Of a stretch of 64,000 nucleotides of DNA, positions 34,833-45,855 are shown piece after piece; the first letter of the stretch is position 1; every line of letters starts with the position of its first letter. Position numbers and translations under genes: made by a program. Below the pieces are notes generated by a model. That model was not told where the DNA came from, did not search any database, and worked only from the letters and a program-made list of their open reading frames with translations. This DNA is from Galeruca laticollis (Eukaryota > Arthropoda > Insecta > Coleoptera > Chrysomelidae), in contig OY998175.1 of assembly GCA_963921935.1 (NCBI GenBank), positions 226,570,122 through 226,634,121 on the forward strand, given 5' to 3'.

Positions 34833-35577
34833 ATTTTTTTAATCCAAAACCGTTTGTGTAACGAAAAAAAGTCAGAAGGTTCTTTTTGTTAGCAACTAAT
34901 AAGTGATTATGAAAATGATTTTTATTTTGATAAAAAGCAGTGGCATGTCATTTTTTAATGTAATAAAATTATATTTTGTTCAATATCAACGGTTCAAGAA
35001 AAGGTAGATGATTAATTTTTCTCATTAAATTTTAGAAAAATGTATCCTCTTTTAATATATGTAAAAATGAATATACCATTACATTTTTTTTGGTAAAACT
35101 CAAAAATTTGCTACCATTTCAGTTAACGCCATCTAGCGGTGAAGACGAAAGTCAAAAAGTCAAAACGAGTTAAGCGTTTGGTAGTGTAAATTATGCTCTT
35201 TCATATAAGCCCAAATTTGTTAAAATCAGTCGAGCGAAACGGGAGAAATCTTGGTTTGTTTAAAAAAACAATTGAACCTCCCCCACCGCTTTATTTTGAT
35301 GGATAGAATGAAACATTTTAGTCAAAAAGTGTAGGTGAATAGTCAGTAAAAATGAAAATGATATCATCGATATACTTTCATTAGGCAAAATTCAATAAAA
35401 ATCCCATTTTTCTACTTAGTGTCGGTTGTTATGGCTTCTAGCGGACGTTTGACAAACTCAAAAATAATTTCCAGTAATTTGTCTTGGCGACTTTTATAAT
35501 GAATTTTTTTTTTCTAAATCTATACGATCAATGTCTTATGAGATATGGCCGCTCGCTACCCTTAATTGATCACCCTG
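34833..35577 (-). repeat. Right terminal inverted repeat of the mariner-family element
   Basis: Inverted copy of 21809-22532 with many substitutions and small indels. Confidence 0.7.
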
Positions 35578-36550
35578 TGTGTATAGTTCGTATTGACTTA
35601 ACCTTTGGATACCCAAGCGGGGTCTTTGAGGGACCCCAGAGACATAATATCTGCAATATCTAACTTTGTACAAACATCTGGCAACATTGGCGTCAGCTAT
35701 GCGTTCGTCGATATCTCCTTCACGTTCTGTCAGTTGCATGCTATGTTCACTCCCCCTATAAATTTCGTCTCATTTATTTAGTTACTCCACTTGTCGCCGG
35801 TAGCGCTACGATATCGAGGATCTGTCAGATTTCAAAAAGTCTGCCATTTAAATAACCTCAGTTTCATTTGATAACATACTTCAACTTCTTAGATCATGTA
35901 TTACTCGGTTATTATTATATTAATTTGTATAAACACACATTTTTGTGTTTTTAGTGATTGAATTTGTTAAATATTAACATCATGGTTCAATACTATATTG
36001 TTCCCTCTTGAAAGAATACAAGTAAGGATATTAAAATGCATCTCCTTCCTAAAGACCCCGAGGTAACTTTGAAAATTAGTGTGTGTTTGATTTAATGTTT
36101 TTTTTCCACTAAAATTATTGTCCCACTTATAGGTAGGATATGTATGAAGAAAGACTAATAATAATTTGGGTACCAATTACTATAATCAGTAGTATATGTT
36201 AAATTATAAATTAAAAATATATTCAGTGAGTTAAATCACTCTCAACTTGCACAATAATCAGGTCATCTGCAGCAAACGTCAACTCTGTCTCTTTTTGATG
36301 TGTTTATTAACAGATTATGAATAAACCCCGTATTGGGAAAATGATTCAGATTAGAACATTTTGTAATTTAACGACTGAAAGTTTTGAGTAATGTTGATTA
36401 TAGTTTCGATTCATTTTTTTAAGTCTTTGGGCAATGGATTCAAATAATTGAAAGAGGAGATATCCCCATAACAAGGAGAAAAAATTATCAAACATGTGCT
36501 ATCTACTTTTCCGAAGAAACGATGTTTGTTGCACATCATAATAGAACATA

Positions 36551-37864
36551 CGGTATCCGCCAAAATAAACAGTACCGAAACAGAGAGTGCTGTGGAGTTG
36601 TTTATGTAATATGGATTTGTCATATTTGACTTAATTGTCATTAGTTGATATATTAATAGTACGCTGCAGATAAATTTGATTTAAAAATGGTTCTAACAAC
36701 GCAAGAAAAAGTTTTTTTGGTAGAGCATTATTTTCGTACATACGGAAAAGGTCGTAATGATGGTCCAAGCTTAGAACAGGTGTCAATAAAATATCAACAA
36801 AAATTTAATAAAGCAGCTCCTAGTAAAAGTGTGATGTTAGCTGTTGTTGAAAAATTTCGTCGCACTGGTAGTGTATTGTGTCAACGTAAAGGTTCTTCAG
36901 GTTGTCGAAAAACAGTATGCACTAACGAAAATGAAGAACTTGTTTTTAGCCAAGTTGTGCAATCACCTCAAAGAAGTCTTGTAAGAACTGCATGTAAACT
37001 CAACATTAGTGAAACGTCTTTACGTCGCATGTTCAAATCAATTGGTGGTTATCCATACCGTATTCAAGTGGGACAACGACTAAATGCTGCGGACAAACGT
37101 GCAAGAGAAATTTACTGTGGTCGCATGTTGAGTTTAATTTACGATGATCCCGAATTTTTGAGAAACATATGGTTTTCAGACGAGTGTCACGTTCATCTTA
37201 GCGGCTATATTAATCGACAAACAACCAGATTCCTTGGATTTGAACGTCCTGATGTCATTGTAGAGAAACCACTCCACAGTCTTCGAGTTACCGTTTGGTG
37301 CGCGGTATCTGGTCATGGAATGATTGGTCCTTATTTCGTTGAAGATGATAATCAGAATCCACTTACTGTCAACCAAGAGCGTTATAGAGAGAAAATTATT
37401 ATACCTTTTGTGAGAGATCTAAATAACTTTTGCCGTGCACGAAATCTACAGTTTCGCACACAATGGTTCCCACAAGATGGTGCAACGTGCCATACAGCTG
37501 TGCGCACCTTAGACTTACTCCGTTAGCATTTCGATAATAGAATAATTTCTCGGGGAACAGACTTCGAATATCCTTCTCATTCACCTGATCTGATGCCACC
37601 TGACGCATACATTTGGGGCATAATGAAGGACAAAATATTTCACTCGGAAAATCCGCCGGCGAATATTGCCGAACTACGGGAAAGAATACAAAATATTTTT
37701 CGCCAGTTACATCAACCACTTTTTATAAATATGTTTATTGACTTACAAAATCGATATGAAGCTTGTTTGCGTCGAAATGGTGAACATTTTGAACACTTAC
37801 ATTACAGAAATTAAAAATTAATTTTTATTTTTATTTTCGGTACTGTTTATTTTGGCGGATACTG
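36551..37864 (+). mobile_element. Compact mariner-family element, 1314 bp
   Basis: Inverted repeats of about 30 bp (GTATCCGCCAAAATAAACAG and TACCGAAA at the left, complement at the right) and TA on both sides (36549-36550 and 37865-37866). Its transposase fills most of the length. It lies in the 5' part of the piggyBac element, upstream of that transposase. Confidence 0.85.
36687..37814 (+). pseudogene. Mariner-family transposase, one stop codon
   Basis: A 375-residue frame opens with a DUF4817-type helix-turn-helix (TTQEKVFLVEHYFRTYGKG, SKSVMLAVVEKFRRTGSV). The catalytic part has NIWFSDECHVHLSG, WFPQDGATCHTA and SPDLMPPDAYIWG, giving three aspartates with 36 residues between the last two. 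The C-terminus is the usual RRNGEHFEHL. A TAG at 37524-37526 is the only break, so this is a recent or nearly intact copy. The protein would excise and insert the element at TA. Confidence 0.85.
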
Positions 37865-38445
37865 TACTTAAGATCAAATGCAGTTTCAAACTTATATATA
37901 TACCATCAACAAGAAGAAACAGCTACATATAATTTATTCGTATGTTGGTATTTAGTTGATTTAATAAAGAAGAATAATGTGTTTAACCTGTCTTTTATTT
38001 TGGTATATTAATTCCATTTATCAGAAAATTCCTCATTAGCGTTTTCGATTGATGAAATTAGTGTAAACTAATGTATTCTCGGGCCCTTTAAAAAGATGCA
38101 TGTGAATGCATTCGTGTACCAACACTATTTCTATCTGTTGAAATTATAAAATAGCAAAAATAATCCTTTCAATATATTTTTAAAATTCCGCTACTTCTAG
38201 CTGCAGCGCTCGAGCGAAAGGTTGAATAACTAAAATAACATTGATTAATTATTCAGGAGAGTGACCCATCTATTTGTGTATAATATTCTCTTATCTATGG
38301 TCAGTTGGCTGTTGCTCTTTGATGTGTGTACGTCGAGATATTACTTAATTAGTTGTTTGGTGTCTTTCAACGACCCGTTTGGGCATTTAGAGGTAACGTT
38401 TTTTATGTGCAATTTTGTAAATAATATCTGTACTTTATGGTGAAA

Positions 38446-39041
38446 ATGAACCGCAAAAATTAAAATAAGCCTTTGACTGCAGAAGAACTTCAATATATAT
38501 TACAGCATATCAGTTCAGACTCAGAGAATGAATATGAGGGTCAAAATTTGCAAGATGAAGAAGATGATAATTTTCTCGTGGAAAATACTTCCGAAATGGA
38601 AGAAAATATTGAAATACAAAGCAAGCAGGAGTCAGACGCAGAATTATCTGAAGCTGAAACTATAACTGAATTGAGAGGTCCTCAATACACTGCGAAATCT
38701 GGTTCGGAATGGAGTAGCCATCCTTTCAATAAAACCAAACGTCTGAAAAGAAATATTTTAGATAGACGACCTGGTACAACGCAATATAGTAAAAGTGCTA
38801 AATCGATTTTGGAAGTTTTCAATTTATTTCTTACGCCAGAGATCAAAAGAATTATTTGTATTCATACAAATGAAGAAGCTTCTACATATTTTGATGTATG
38901 GAATGAAAAAAACCCAACAAAAATAAAGAATTGGAAGCCCCTTGATTTAGATGAACAGGACTGCTTTTTAGGAGTTCTCGTGAAAGACTGAGATGCGGAA
39001 GAGAACCTACCAGAGAAATGTGGAGTACAGACTCTTCTATA
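38446..39041 (+). pseudogene. piggyBac-like transposase, N-terminal piece
   Basis: From ATG 38446 the frame meets a TAA after five codons, then stays open from 38473 to 38991. It shows an acidic N-terminus, the linker RPGTTQYSKSAKSILEVFNL and the start of the transposase domain (TPEIKRIICIHTNE, WKPLDLDEQDCFLGVLV). After a frame change the words REPTREMWSTDSS run up to the TA-target insertion at 39042. The family inserts at TTAA. Confidence 0.75.
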
Positions 39042-39851
39042 CCCAGATAGCACTAGATATTCAGTTGACGTACTAAAAATATTCGTTTTCGGATATTGTA
39101 TTATTCTACAGACACACTTTAAATATATATATCCTTTCTCAAATATTCTATGGACGACGAAATGGGAAATTTTTTGAATATTCTATGAATATTCTATAAA
39201 TATTTCCCAGGAATATTCAAGAATATTCTGAGGATATCTGCTGAATGTATATATCAAGATAAACCAGAATATTCATAGAACATTCCAATAGGCATATTCT
39301 ACAAATATCCAAGTAATATTAGGAATATTATAAGGATATCTGTGAAACCTATATAGCAAATTTCAAATATTTGTAGAATATCCCAATATGGATCATACCT
39401 GTTGAGCGGGTGACACTGAATCATAGTACTCCTCCCTTTTCATATTTAGTTTCAAAGATAATTGATTGAAATTTGGAAGATCATGTATACTTAATGAACG
39501 ACAGTATTGTACATATCAACTTTCGTTCAATATCGCCAATTATTTTATCCATAAGCTCCATTCGTGTGAGAGAGAATATAATTACCCGCCAGGGGAAGCT
39601 TCTCTCTCTCTCGCACTTATTCAGTAAGCAAACGGTATGTCCCAAATTTAAATAAATATTCTTTGAAACTAAAGGAGAAAATGGGGGTTAACAATGATCC
39701 AGTGTTCCCTGGTATACATCTTACAAATATCTGAGGAATCTTTCAAAATTTCGAATTGTATATATAGGAAAAAATATTTTTAATTGAAAAAATTGAAGCA
39801 CGGAAACATTGAGTTCAATTTAATTTATTTATACATAAATATAAGATGTAC

Positions 39852-42086
39852 CTCATAACATAACTGAAACTAACATAATCTTCAATTCCAAGATTACAAA
39901 ATTCACTGACTTCCTCCATACTCAACGAACTTTTTGAAACCGATTTCTGCCGTTCCTTACATTTGGCTAAGAAAACTCCTGTTTTCAATTTAACTTCTTT
40001 GTTTGTTATGTTCTTGTCCAACTTTTCGACGGCATCTGAAACAATAAAATAATAATATTTTTTGTTAATAAGCAATTTCTATTCTACTGTGATTTTTATG
40101 TATGTATGTATAACAATCAAAATATAATCCCAAAAACTGAAACTTAAAAGATGAAGTTAAACATCAAATAGAGATGAATGGGTCCTCCGCAAGGATGAAC
40201 TCTTAGGAGCAGACATCTGTTGGTACACTGATGGATCAAAGACACCCTCAGGCTCTGGTGCGGGTGTATACGGGTGAAGACCTAGGACAGAAATGTCAAC
40301 ATCTCTGGGATCCTATGCACCCGTATTTCAGGCGGAAATTTATGCCATTGCTTCATGTGTGGAGAGTTTGGGACAATCCAACCACACACATAGATCAATA
40401 AAAAATTTCACGGACAGTCAAGCGGCCTTGAAAGCACTTAGCTCGTACCGTGTAACGTCGAAATTGGTTCTAGACTGCCAAAAAAGACTCGCCTCAATAG
40501 AAGAACGCAACAGGGTATCGCTGGTTTGGATCCCTGGCCACTCTGGTATGGATGGTAATGAGAAGGCTGACTCTCTTGCAAGAGAGGGTGCCGCTCATGA
40601 CTTTATCGGACCAGAACCTACAATTGGCATCGCAACAAGTGTTGCCAAACAAACACTAAATACCTGGACTGCAAGAAGAGTTTTAGACTTCTGGCATAAT
40701 ATACCAGGATTGGTTCATTCAAAGGCCTTCATACATCCTTCGTATAATGTATCCAAACAAATGTTAGGCTATAATAGACACGATCTACGGTCCCTAACAG
40801 GTGTTCTAACAGGTCACTGTCGTTTGAATCATCATATGCTGAAACTTGGACTGTCGGACGATCCGATTTGCCGTCTTTGTTTGGAAGATGATGAAAAGGC
40901 AGAGCATATAATTTGTGCCTGCCCCGCCGCGGCTAGAGTCAGGTATCTGATGTTTGGCAGGGCCACTCTCTTGCCCTCGGACCTGAAATATCATTCACTG
41001 AACAAATTAATCGGCTTCGTTAAGAAGCTGAATTTGTTTGGTGAAATTTGAATAGGTATGAGCCACAATAGACTCTCACGAGTCGCAGTGGAGGACCTCA
41101 TTGACCCACTCATTATAAACCTAACCCTAACCTAAACATCAAATATGTAATTTGAAGAATAAGTCTTGTAGGAGACAAGTGAAAAGCAAAATATTCCAAA
41201 CAAAATTAGAAGTTATTTGTTTCTTGTACATGATATATTAAATTAATTTACATGTACATTCCAAAATAAAATAACATGATTATATCTACTACTGCTTCAA
41301 AGAGCTTTGTTTTTCCAAAGCACTTTTCCCTTTCTATCCATGCATACTGTAGCCCTCCATTAAATACTCTATCAGGATTTTTTGCAAGAATCTCTTAATA
41401 TATTGTTGCAAATAAGAACCTTCCAATCTTGCCAGAGGTACAACCTAAAATTGTATTAATTTGAAAGTTAATCTCAAAAGTTTCAAAAATTGAACAATTA
41501 CAGTTTATAAGCAAAGTTATAACGAACAAAAATATAAGACCACTTTCATCCATGTGAACAGTATACATATGCCTGACACTAGACACTTGTACAATTGTCC
41601 AGCAATAACTTTTATTTACCAAATATTAGAACTAATTTAACTTTTAATTATCAGATCACCAGTAGTGTAGAGCGTTCTAGTCAATCCCAATTAATAAAAG
41701 GAATAGAGGTAACTATAGGCAATTTGATAAAGGAACTCATAGCATACATCTCGGTAACATAATTACGTGAAACTACCTGAGAAAATAAAATTTTGTTGTA
41801 CCTTTAGCAACGAGGTGAATTTCTACTCTACTTACAATTGAAAACATTTATCCATTCATTTTTTTGCAAAAATTTATGAAATCAACAATTATTTCAATAT
41901 TTTCATGCACTAAAATATAAAAAGTAACACATAAATACTCCAATATTTCGAGGCAGTTTCATTTTGATTTTGGATATTATATTGAATGTTCAAAATATTC
42001 ATAGAATTCTTCAGCAAGGCTGACTGAATTTCTTCAAACCTTGCCTCATCATTTATTGGAAGTTTTAGCAGCAAATCGATGATTTT
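39852..42086 (-). pseudogene. Spliced DUF4806-like gene inside the TA-target element
   Basis: Three minus-strand exon-like stretches are readable in order. Exon 1 starts at 42086 after TTTTTTAG (KIIDLLLKLPINDEARFEEI, then QSALLKNSMN). Exon 2 starts at 41444 after ATTTTAG (TSGKIGRFLF, an in-frame stop, then EILAKNPDRVFNGGLQYAWI, KTKLFEAV) and ends near 41290. Exon 3 spans 40035-39852 with TTTCAG and GTACAT borders (DAVEKLDKNITNKEV, TGVFLAKCKERQK). The order of a leucine/acid helix, a G-rich centre, KLFxAVxDAV and a final W/F-LAxxKER helix matches my memory of DUF4806. An upstream exon ending at about 42145 is possible. Function unknown; the stop in exon 2 makes it a pseudogene. Confidence 0.4.
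40171..41132 (+). mobile_element. 5'-truncated non-LTR retrotransposon (RNase H end)
   Basis: The fragment encodes RNase H (WYTDGSKTPSGSGAGVYG, FQAEIYAIASCVESL, FTDSQAALKALSS, VWIPGHSGMDGNEKADSLAR) and a C-terminal Cys/His region (LTGHCRLNHHMLKLG, CRLCLEDDEKAEHIICACP), as in LOA/R1-type and related ORF2 proteins. The stop at 41049 is followed by a short 3' UTR and a tail CCTAACCCTAACC. The 13-bp duplication TAAACATCAAATA flanks it (40158-40170 and 41133-41145), proving target-primed insertion into the intron of the DUF4806-like gene. An early stop lies near 40276. Confidence 0.8.
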
Positions 42087-42621
42087 CTAAAAAATGCATT
42101 GATAAATCAACAGGCATTAAAAAAATACAATAAAACGTACCTGTTTTGATGCGTGAGGTCGTATGTATTAGCTCCACCCGTAGCATATAATACACCGTAG
42201 AACCATATTTAAACAACTTCACAGTGGCAAAAAACGGACTAATTAATTAACGATCAAAAATAATTAATCATACTACTACTATTTCACCAATAACAATAAC
42301 CTATATAAGATGGTCGAACCGCCATTTTTCACTGGTCGTTACCGTCAACTGTCAACTGCAACTACTGACACATGCTCATGGAACAGAAAGAGCGTTTGAA
42401 CAAAAATCAATAATCATAGAATATTCTTAGAACTATTTGATTCGAATATTCTAAAAAGAATAATCTGAGGATATTTCAACTGGACTCACATTGAATATTC
42501 GATTTAGGTGTATCCACAGATATTCTAGATATCCCCAGAATAACCCTATAATAGCTGGATATATATCTTCTAAATCGAAGACTGTCAGAACATCCCATGG
42601 ATATCTGGTGCTATCTGGGTA

Positions 42622-43710
42622 GGACGATCATTTTTTACTGCTGCAATGTCTCAGAACAGATTTGAGCAACTATCCGTATTCCTGCGATTTGACGATAAAA
42701 CCAGTAGACTTAACGACAACAACAAGACAAGTTAGCAGCAATTAGTCAGATTTGGGACATATTTGTGCAGAACTGCCGTCGTGCGTTGGAACCTTACTAA
42801 TATATTACCATTGATGAACAGTTAGTGCGTTTCCGGGGACAATTCATAAAATCAAAACCTGGGAGATATGATATAAAAATTTGGGCAGCTGCAGATGTAA
42901 AAACGTCATATTTGTGTAATCTACAAGTCTACACTGGAAAAGGCCCTGAAGCGGAAGCAGAGGTAAATCAAGGATTCCGTGTTGCATCGGACTTGATTCA
43001 ACCATTTCATGGAACTGGGAGAGATATAACGACTGACAACTGTTTTACAAGCGTTCCATTAGCTAATTACCTGTTGACCAAAAACCTCACGCTACTGGGC
43101 ACTGTTCGAAAAAATAAAACGGATACACCACCACAATTGAATATAAAAAATAGACCTGTAGAATCATCAATATTTGCTTTTACAAAAGATATATCAATGG
43201 TTTCATATATACACAAGAAAAATAGAATGGTGCATTTGTTATCGAGTCAACATAATGATGTTCAAGTTTGCCCAGAGCACAATAATAAACCACAAATGAT
43301 TCTAAGCTACAATAACACAAAAGGAGGTGTTGACAACGCTGACAAACTCATTAGGGAATATTCTTGTACAAGAAGAACAGCTCGATGGCCATACAGGATG
43401 TTTTTAAATATAATAGATATATGTGCGTTGAATGCCTTTGTTGTGTTCATAGAAAATAATCCTGACTGGAAGAAAAATAGCAGTTCACGTCGACGATCTT
43501 TCTTGTTTCAACTAGGAGATGATCTTGCACTTCGAAATATGGAAAGACGTGCAAACTACACGTATCATCATTCAGATATCAGGTTAGCCTTATCAGATTG
43601 TGGAATAAACATGCAACTCAATGATCAAACTGCTACTCTGCCCCAACATAGGAAACGAGCTAGATATTCTGATTGTCGCCGAAAGAGCGATAGAAAATTA
43701 AACATTATAT
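42622..43710 (+). pseudogene. piggyBac-like transposase, catalytic piece
   Basis: After the TA-target element the reading resumes with GRSFFTAAMSQNRFEQLSVF and LRFDDKTSRLND, then a frame change near 42735. Catalytic aspartates are visible in YITIDEQLVRFRG, DITTDNCFTSVPLANYLL and GGVDNADKLIREYSCTRRT. The end of this piece (KSDRKLNII) leads into the cysteine-rich tail at 47497 after the Penelope insertion. Confidence 0.8.
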
Positions 43711-44083
43711 TGACTGAAATTGACTGTCTCGACCCTTACTTCGTGGAATACACAATATAATACAAGTTATTGAAAATTCTAAAAAATTGACAATTGTTTC
43801 GATAAATCAATATCATCGTCAGAATGACAGAAGTTACATTTCATTTTATGCCTACCTGATGTTTAGTAGTTATTTTTGGCTAGACCAAGAAGTAACCTAA
43901 CTTGTGATTGGCTTAATATATGTTTATAGAAAAAAGAAGAAGATGTGATATTACAAATATTGAAGCTTAGATATTATTAGCCCTATGGTGATATCCTGGA
44001 TATCATTTTTCCAATTAAGATCAGTATAACTGTGCAATGATATAGAAAACCAGGAAAACTATATCTGCTGATCTTTACAATTA

Positions 44084-45826
44084 TCACTTAAGAAGACAGT
44101 TTATTAGTGGAGAATTACCTAGATTTAACTGTTCATTGACAACTTCATATTGTGGGTTTCTTAAATGTCTTCTTATTTGCAGTTCTTCAAGGAAATCCAG
44201 TTCTTGTTTCTTTTCACAAATATGCAGTACTTCTAGTTCTGTGTTAGGTGTCAATGAATGATTGGTGTCAAGTAGATGTTTTGCGTAGTGGGATTCATCT
44301 GGTTGTTTTAATCTGTATGCTCGTAAGTGCTCACTGTATCGTATTCCAAAATTCCTAAGGGTCTGACCCAAATAGACAGCATTACATTCTGGACATTTGA
44401 GTTTATATATACCTGACTTCTTTAATAGTGGTATTTTTGTTTTTACTTTTAACAATATTTTTTTTTTATTTTAGCTTAACGTGCCTCGACAGCGCAGGTC
44501 ATTGGCACAGAAAAATAATTACAAATATATACATGATACTGAATAACAACTATTACTAATTTTTAAATTAGATTTTATGGTAGAGATGCGTAGCTTTCAG
44601 AAACTGTAAGACTTTCTTGATCTCGGTGGGACAGTGGAGCATTTCCTTGAGGTTAGGCCTTAGGTCGAATCGTTTATATGTAGCGGAAAATTGTTTGCAG
44701 TCAGTAAGTATGTGCTTGACGGTCAGTATATTATTACAGCTATGGCAAACAGGACGATTTCCTGAAGACATCAGATGACCGTGTGTGAGTTTGGTGTGGC
44801 TGATTCGAATTCTTCTGATTATAGCGGCCTCTCTCCTTGTTAAAAAGCTGACCCAAATAGACAGCATTACATTCTGGACATTTGAGTTTATATATACCTG
44901 ACTTCTTTAATAGTGGTATTTTTGTTTTTACATTTACCAATTTTGTACTAACGTTACTTTCTGTTTCAAAAGAAATTGTTGTATTCGTTGCTGAAGATAT
45001 TATCTTTGAAATATTTTTAGAAATATTCCCTGCATATGTGATGGTTTTATAAGTTTTAATTTCATCAGCTTGTTTAGGATATATTAGTTGTAATGCCACT
45101 TTTTCCTCTTTTTTACTAATTAGCTAATTTATCATATCTAATGGATAACCGTTAGATGTTGCTATTTGTCCAATTGTATTAATCTCTCTATCAAAATTAC
45201 ATTTGTTCATAGGAACTGAAAAAGCTCTATGTATCATTTAATTATATGCTGCTAGTCTGTGAGACACAGGGTGGTTAGAATTGAATGGAATTGTTACATC
45301 AGTTTGTGTTGGTTTTCGGTAAATTGAATAATCAAGTACATTATTAACTCTTTGAATTTTTAAATCAAGAAAATTGATTGAGCTATTTTCTTCAATTTCT
45401 AATGTAAATTTAATTTTCGGGTGTAAATTATTGATGTGGTTGAAAAATACATCTAATTGTCGTTCACTACCCATAAAACAAGCTAATATGTTATCTACAC
45501 CAAAATAAAATATTTTTCGAAATATTACTTTCAAAGATCTTTCTTTCTAAATTGTCCATAAAAATGTTTGCTAAAATAGGTGATATAGGGCTTCCCATTG
45601 GTAAACCCTCATTTTGAATATATATCTTATTGTCAAAAGTGAAATAATTATGATTAATGCATACATCAATTAAATTAAGTATATCTGATATTATTCCTGG
45701 ATTAATATTTTTATCTTCTAGTAATTTTCTTACAAGTATTAGACATTCTTTAGGAGGAATTTTAGTAAACATGTTAGTTACATCGAACGATATGAGTTTA
45801 TAGTTATCTTGTAAGTGGATTGCTTT
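44084..45826 (-). pseudogene. Penelope RT/GIY-YIG, left arm
   Basis: Minus-strand reading: YKLISFDVTNMFTKIPPK, IYIQNEGLPMGSPISPILAN, then a frame change just before the catalytic (V)DD, the thumb/linker part (INFLDLKIQRV, SIYRKPTQTDVTIP), and finally the GIY-YIG domain (KSGIYKLKCPECNAVYLGQT, NFGIRYSEHLRAYR). The RT N-terminus is absent; the copy begins at the palindrome centre. It is split by the I-like insert and the 84-bp duplication. Penelope proteins copy element RNA at a nick made by GIY-YIG. Confidence 0.75.
44447..44847 (-). mobile_element. 5'-truncated I-like retrotransposon fragment
   Basis: Minus-strand reading gives the C-terminal Cys/His region of an I-type ORF2 (RIRISHTKLTHGHLMSSG, CHSCNNILTVKHILTDCKQF), a stop at 44568, a 3' hairpin motif (GTGCCAATGACCTGCGCTG) and an A-rich tail. 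It sits between two copies of an 84-bp Penelope segment (44363-44446 and 44848-44931), an unusually long apparent target duplication. Confidence 0.7.
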
Positions 45827-45855
45827 AGAAATTCAATAGAACTAATCAAAAAGTT

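Larger units (their letters stand above)
21809..35577 (+). mobile_element. Mariner-family element with ~0.73-kb inverted repeats, split by nested insertions
   Basis: The terminal sequence GGGTGATCAGTTAAGGGTAG at 21811 returns inverted at 35575, and the similarity continues inward to about 22532 and 34833. Landmarks in both arms are CGCTAGATGGCGTTAACTGA and CGAACGGTTTTGGATT, or their complements. A mariner-type transposase lies between (23480-24446, with its last residues at 34597-34672). Removing the inserts leaves about 3.6 kb. A flanking TA is seen on the left but not cleanly on the right. The arms differ at many sites, so the copy is old. Confidence 0.7.
39042..42619 (-). mobile_element. 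TA-target TIR element carrying a DUF4806-like gene
   Basis: Inverted ends CCCAGATAGCACTAGATATT (left) and CCCAGATAGCACCAGATATC (right, complement) with TA on both sides (39040-39041 and 42620-42621). Removing it restores the piggyBac reading SSI-GRSFF in frame. Subterminal regions (39140-39400 and 42415-42600) are full of GAATATTC and GGATATCT words. Minus-strand exons inside are listed separately, and a truncated retrotransposon lies at 40171-41132. Confidence 0.75.

Noticed and set aside
38261..38443. 60-codon hydrophobic plus-strand frame upstream of the piggyBac transposase
   Set aside because: AT-rich leader sequence with no recognisable homology; the transposase start at 38446 is downstream.
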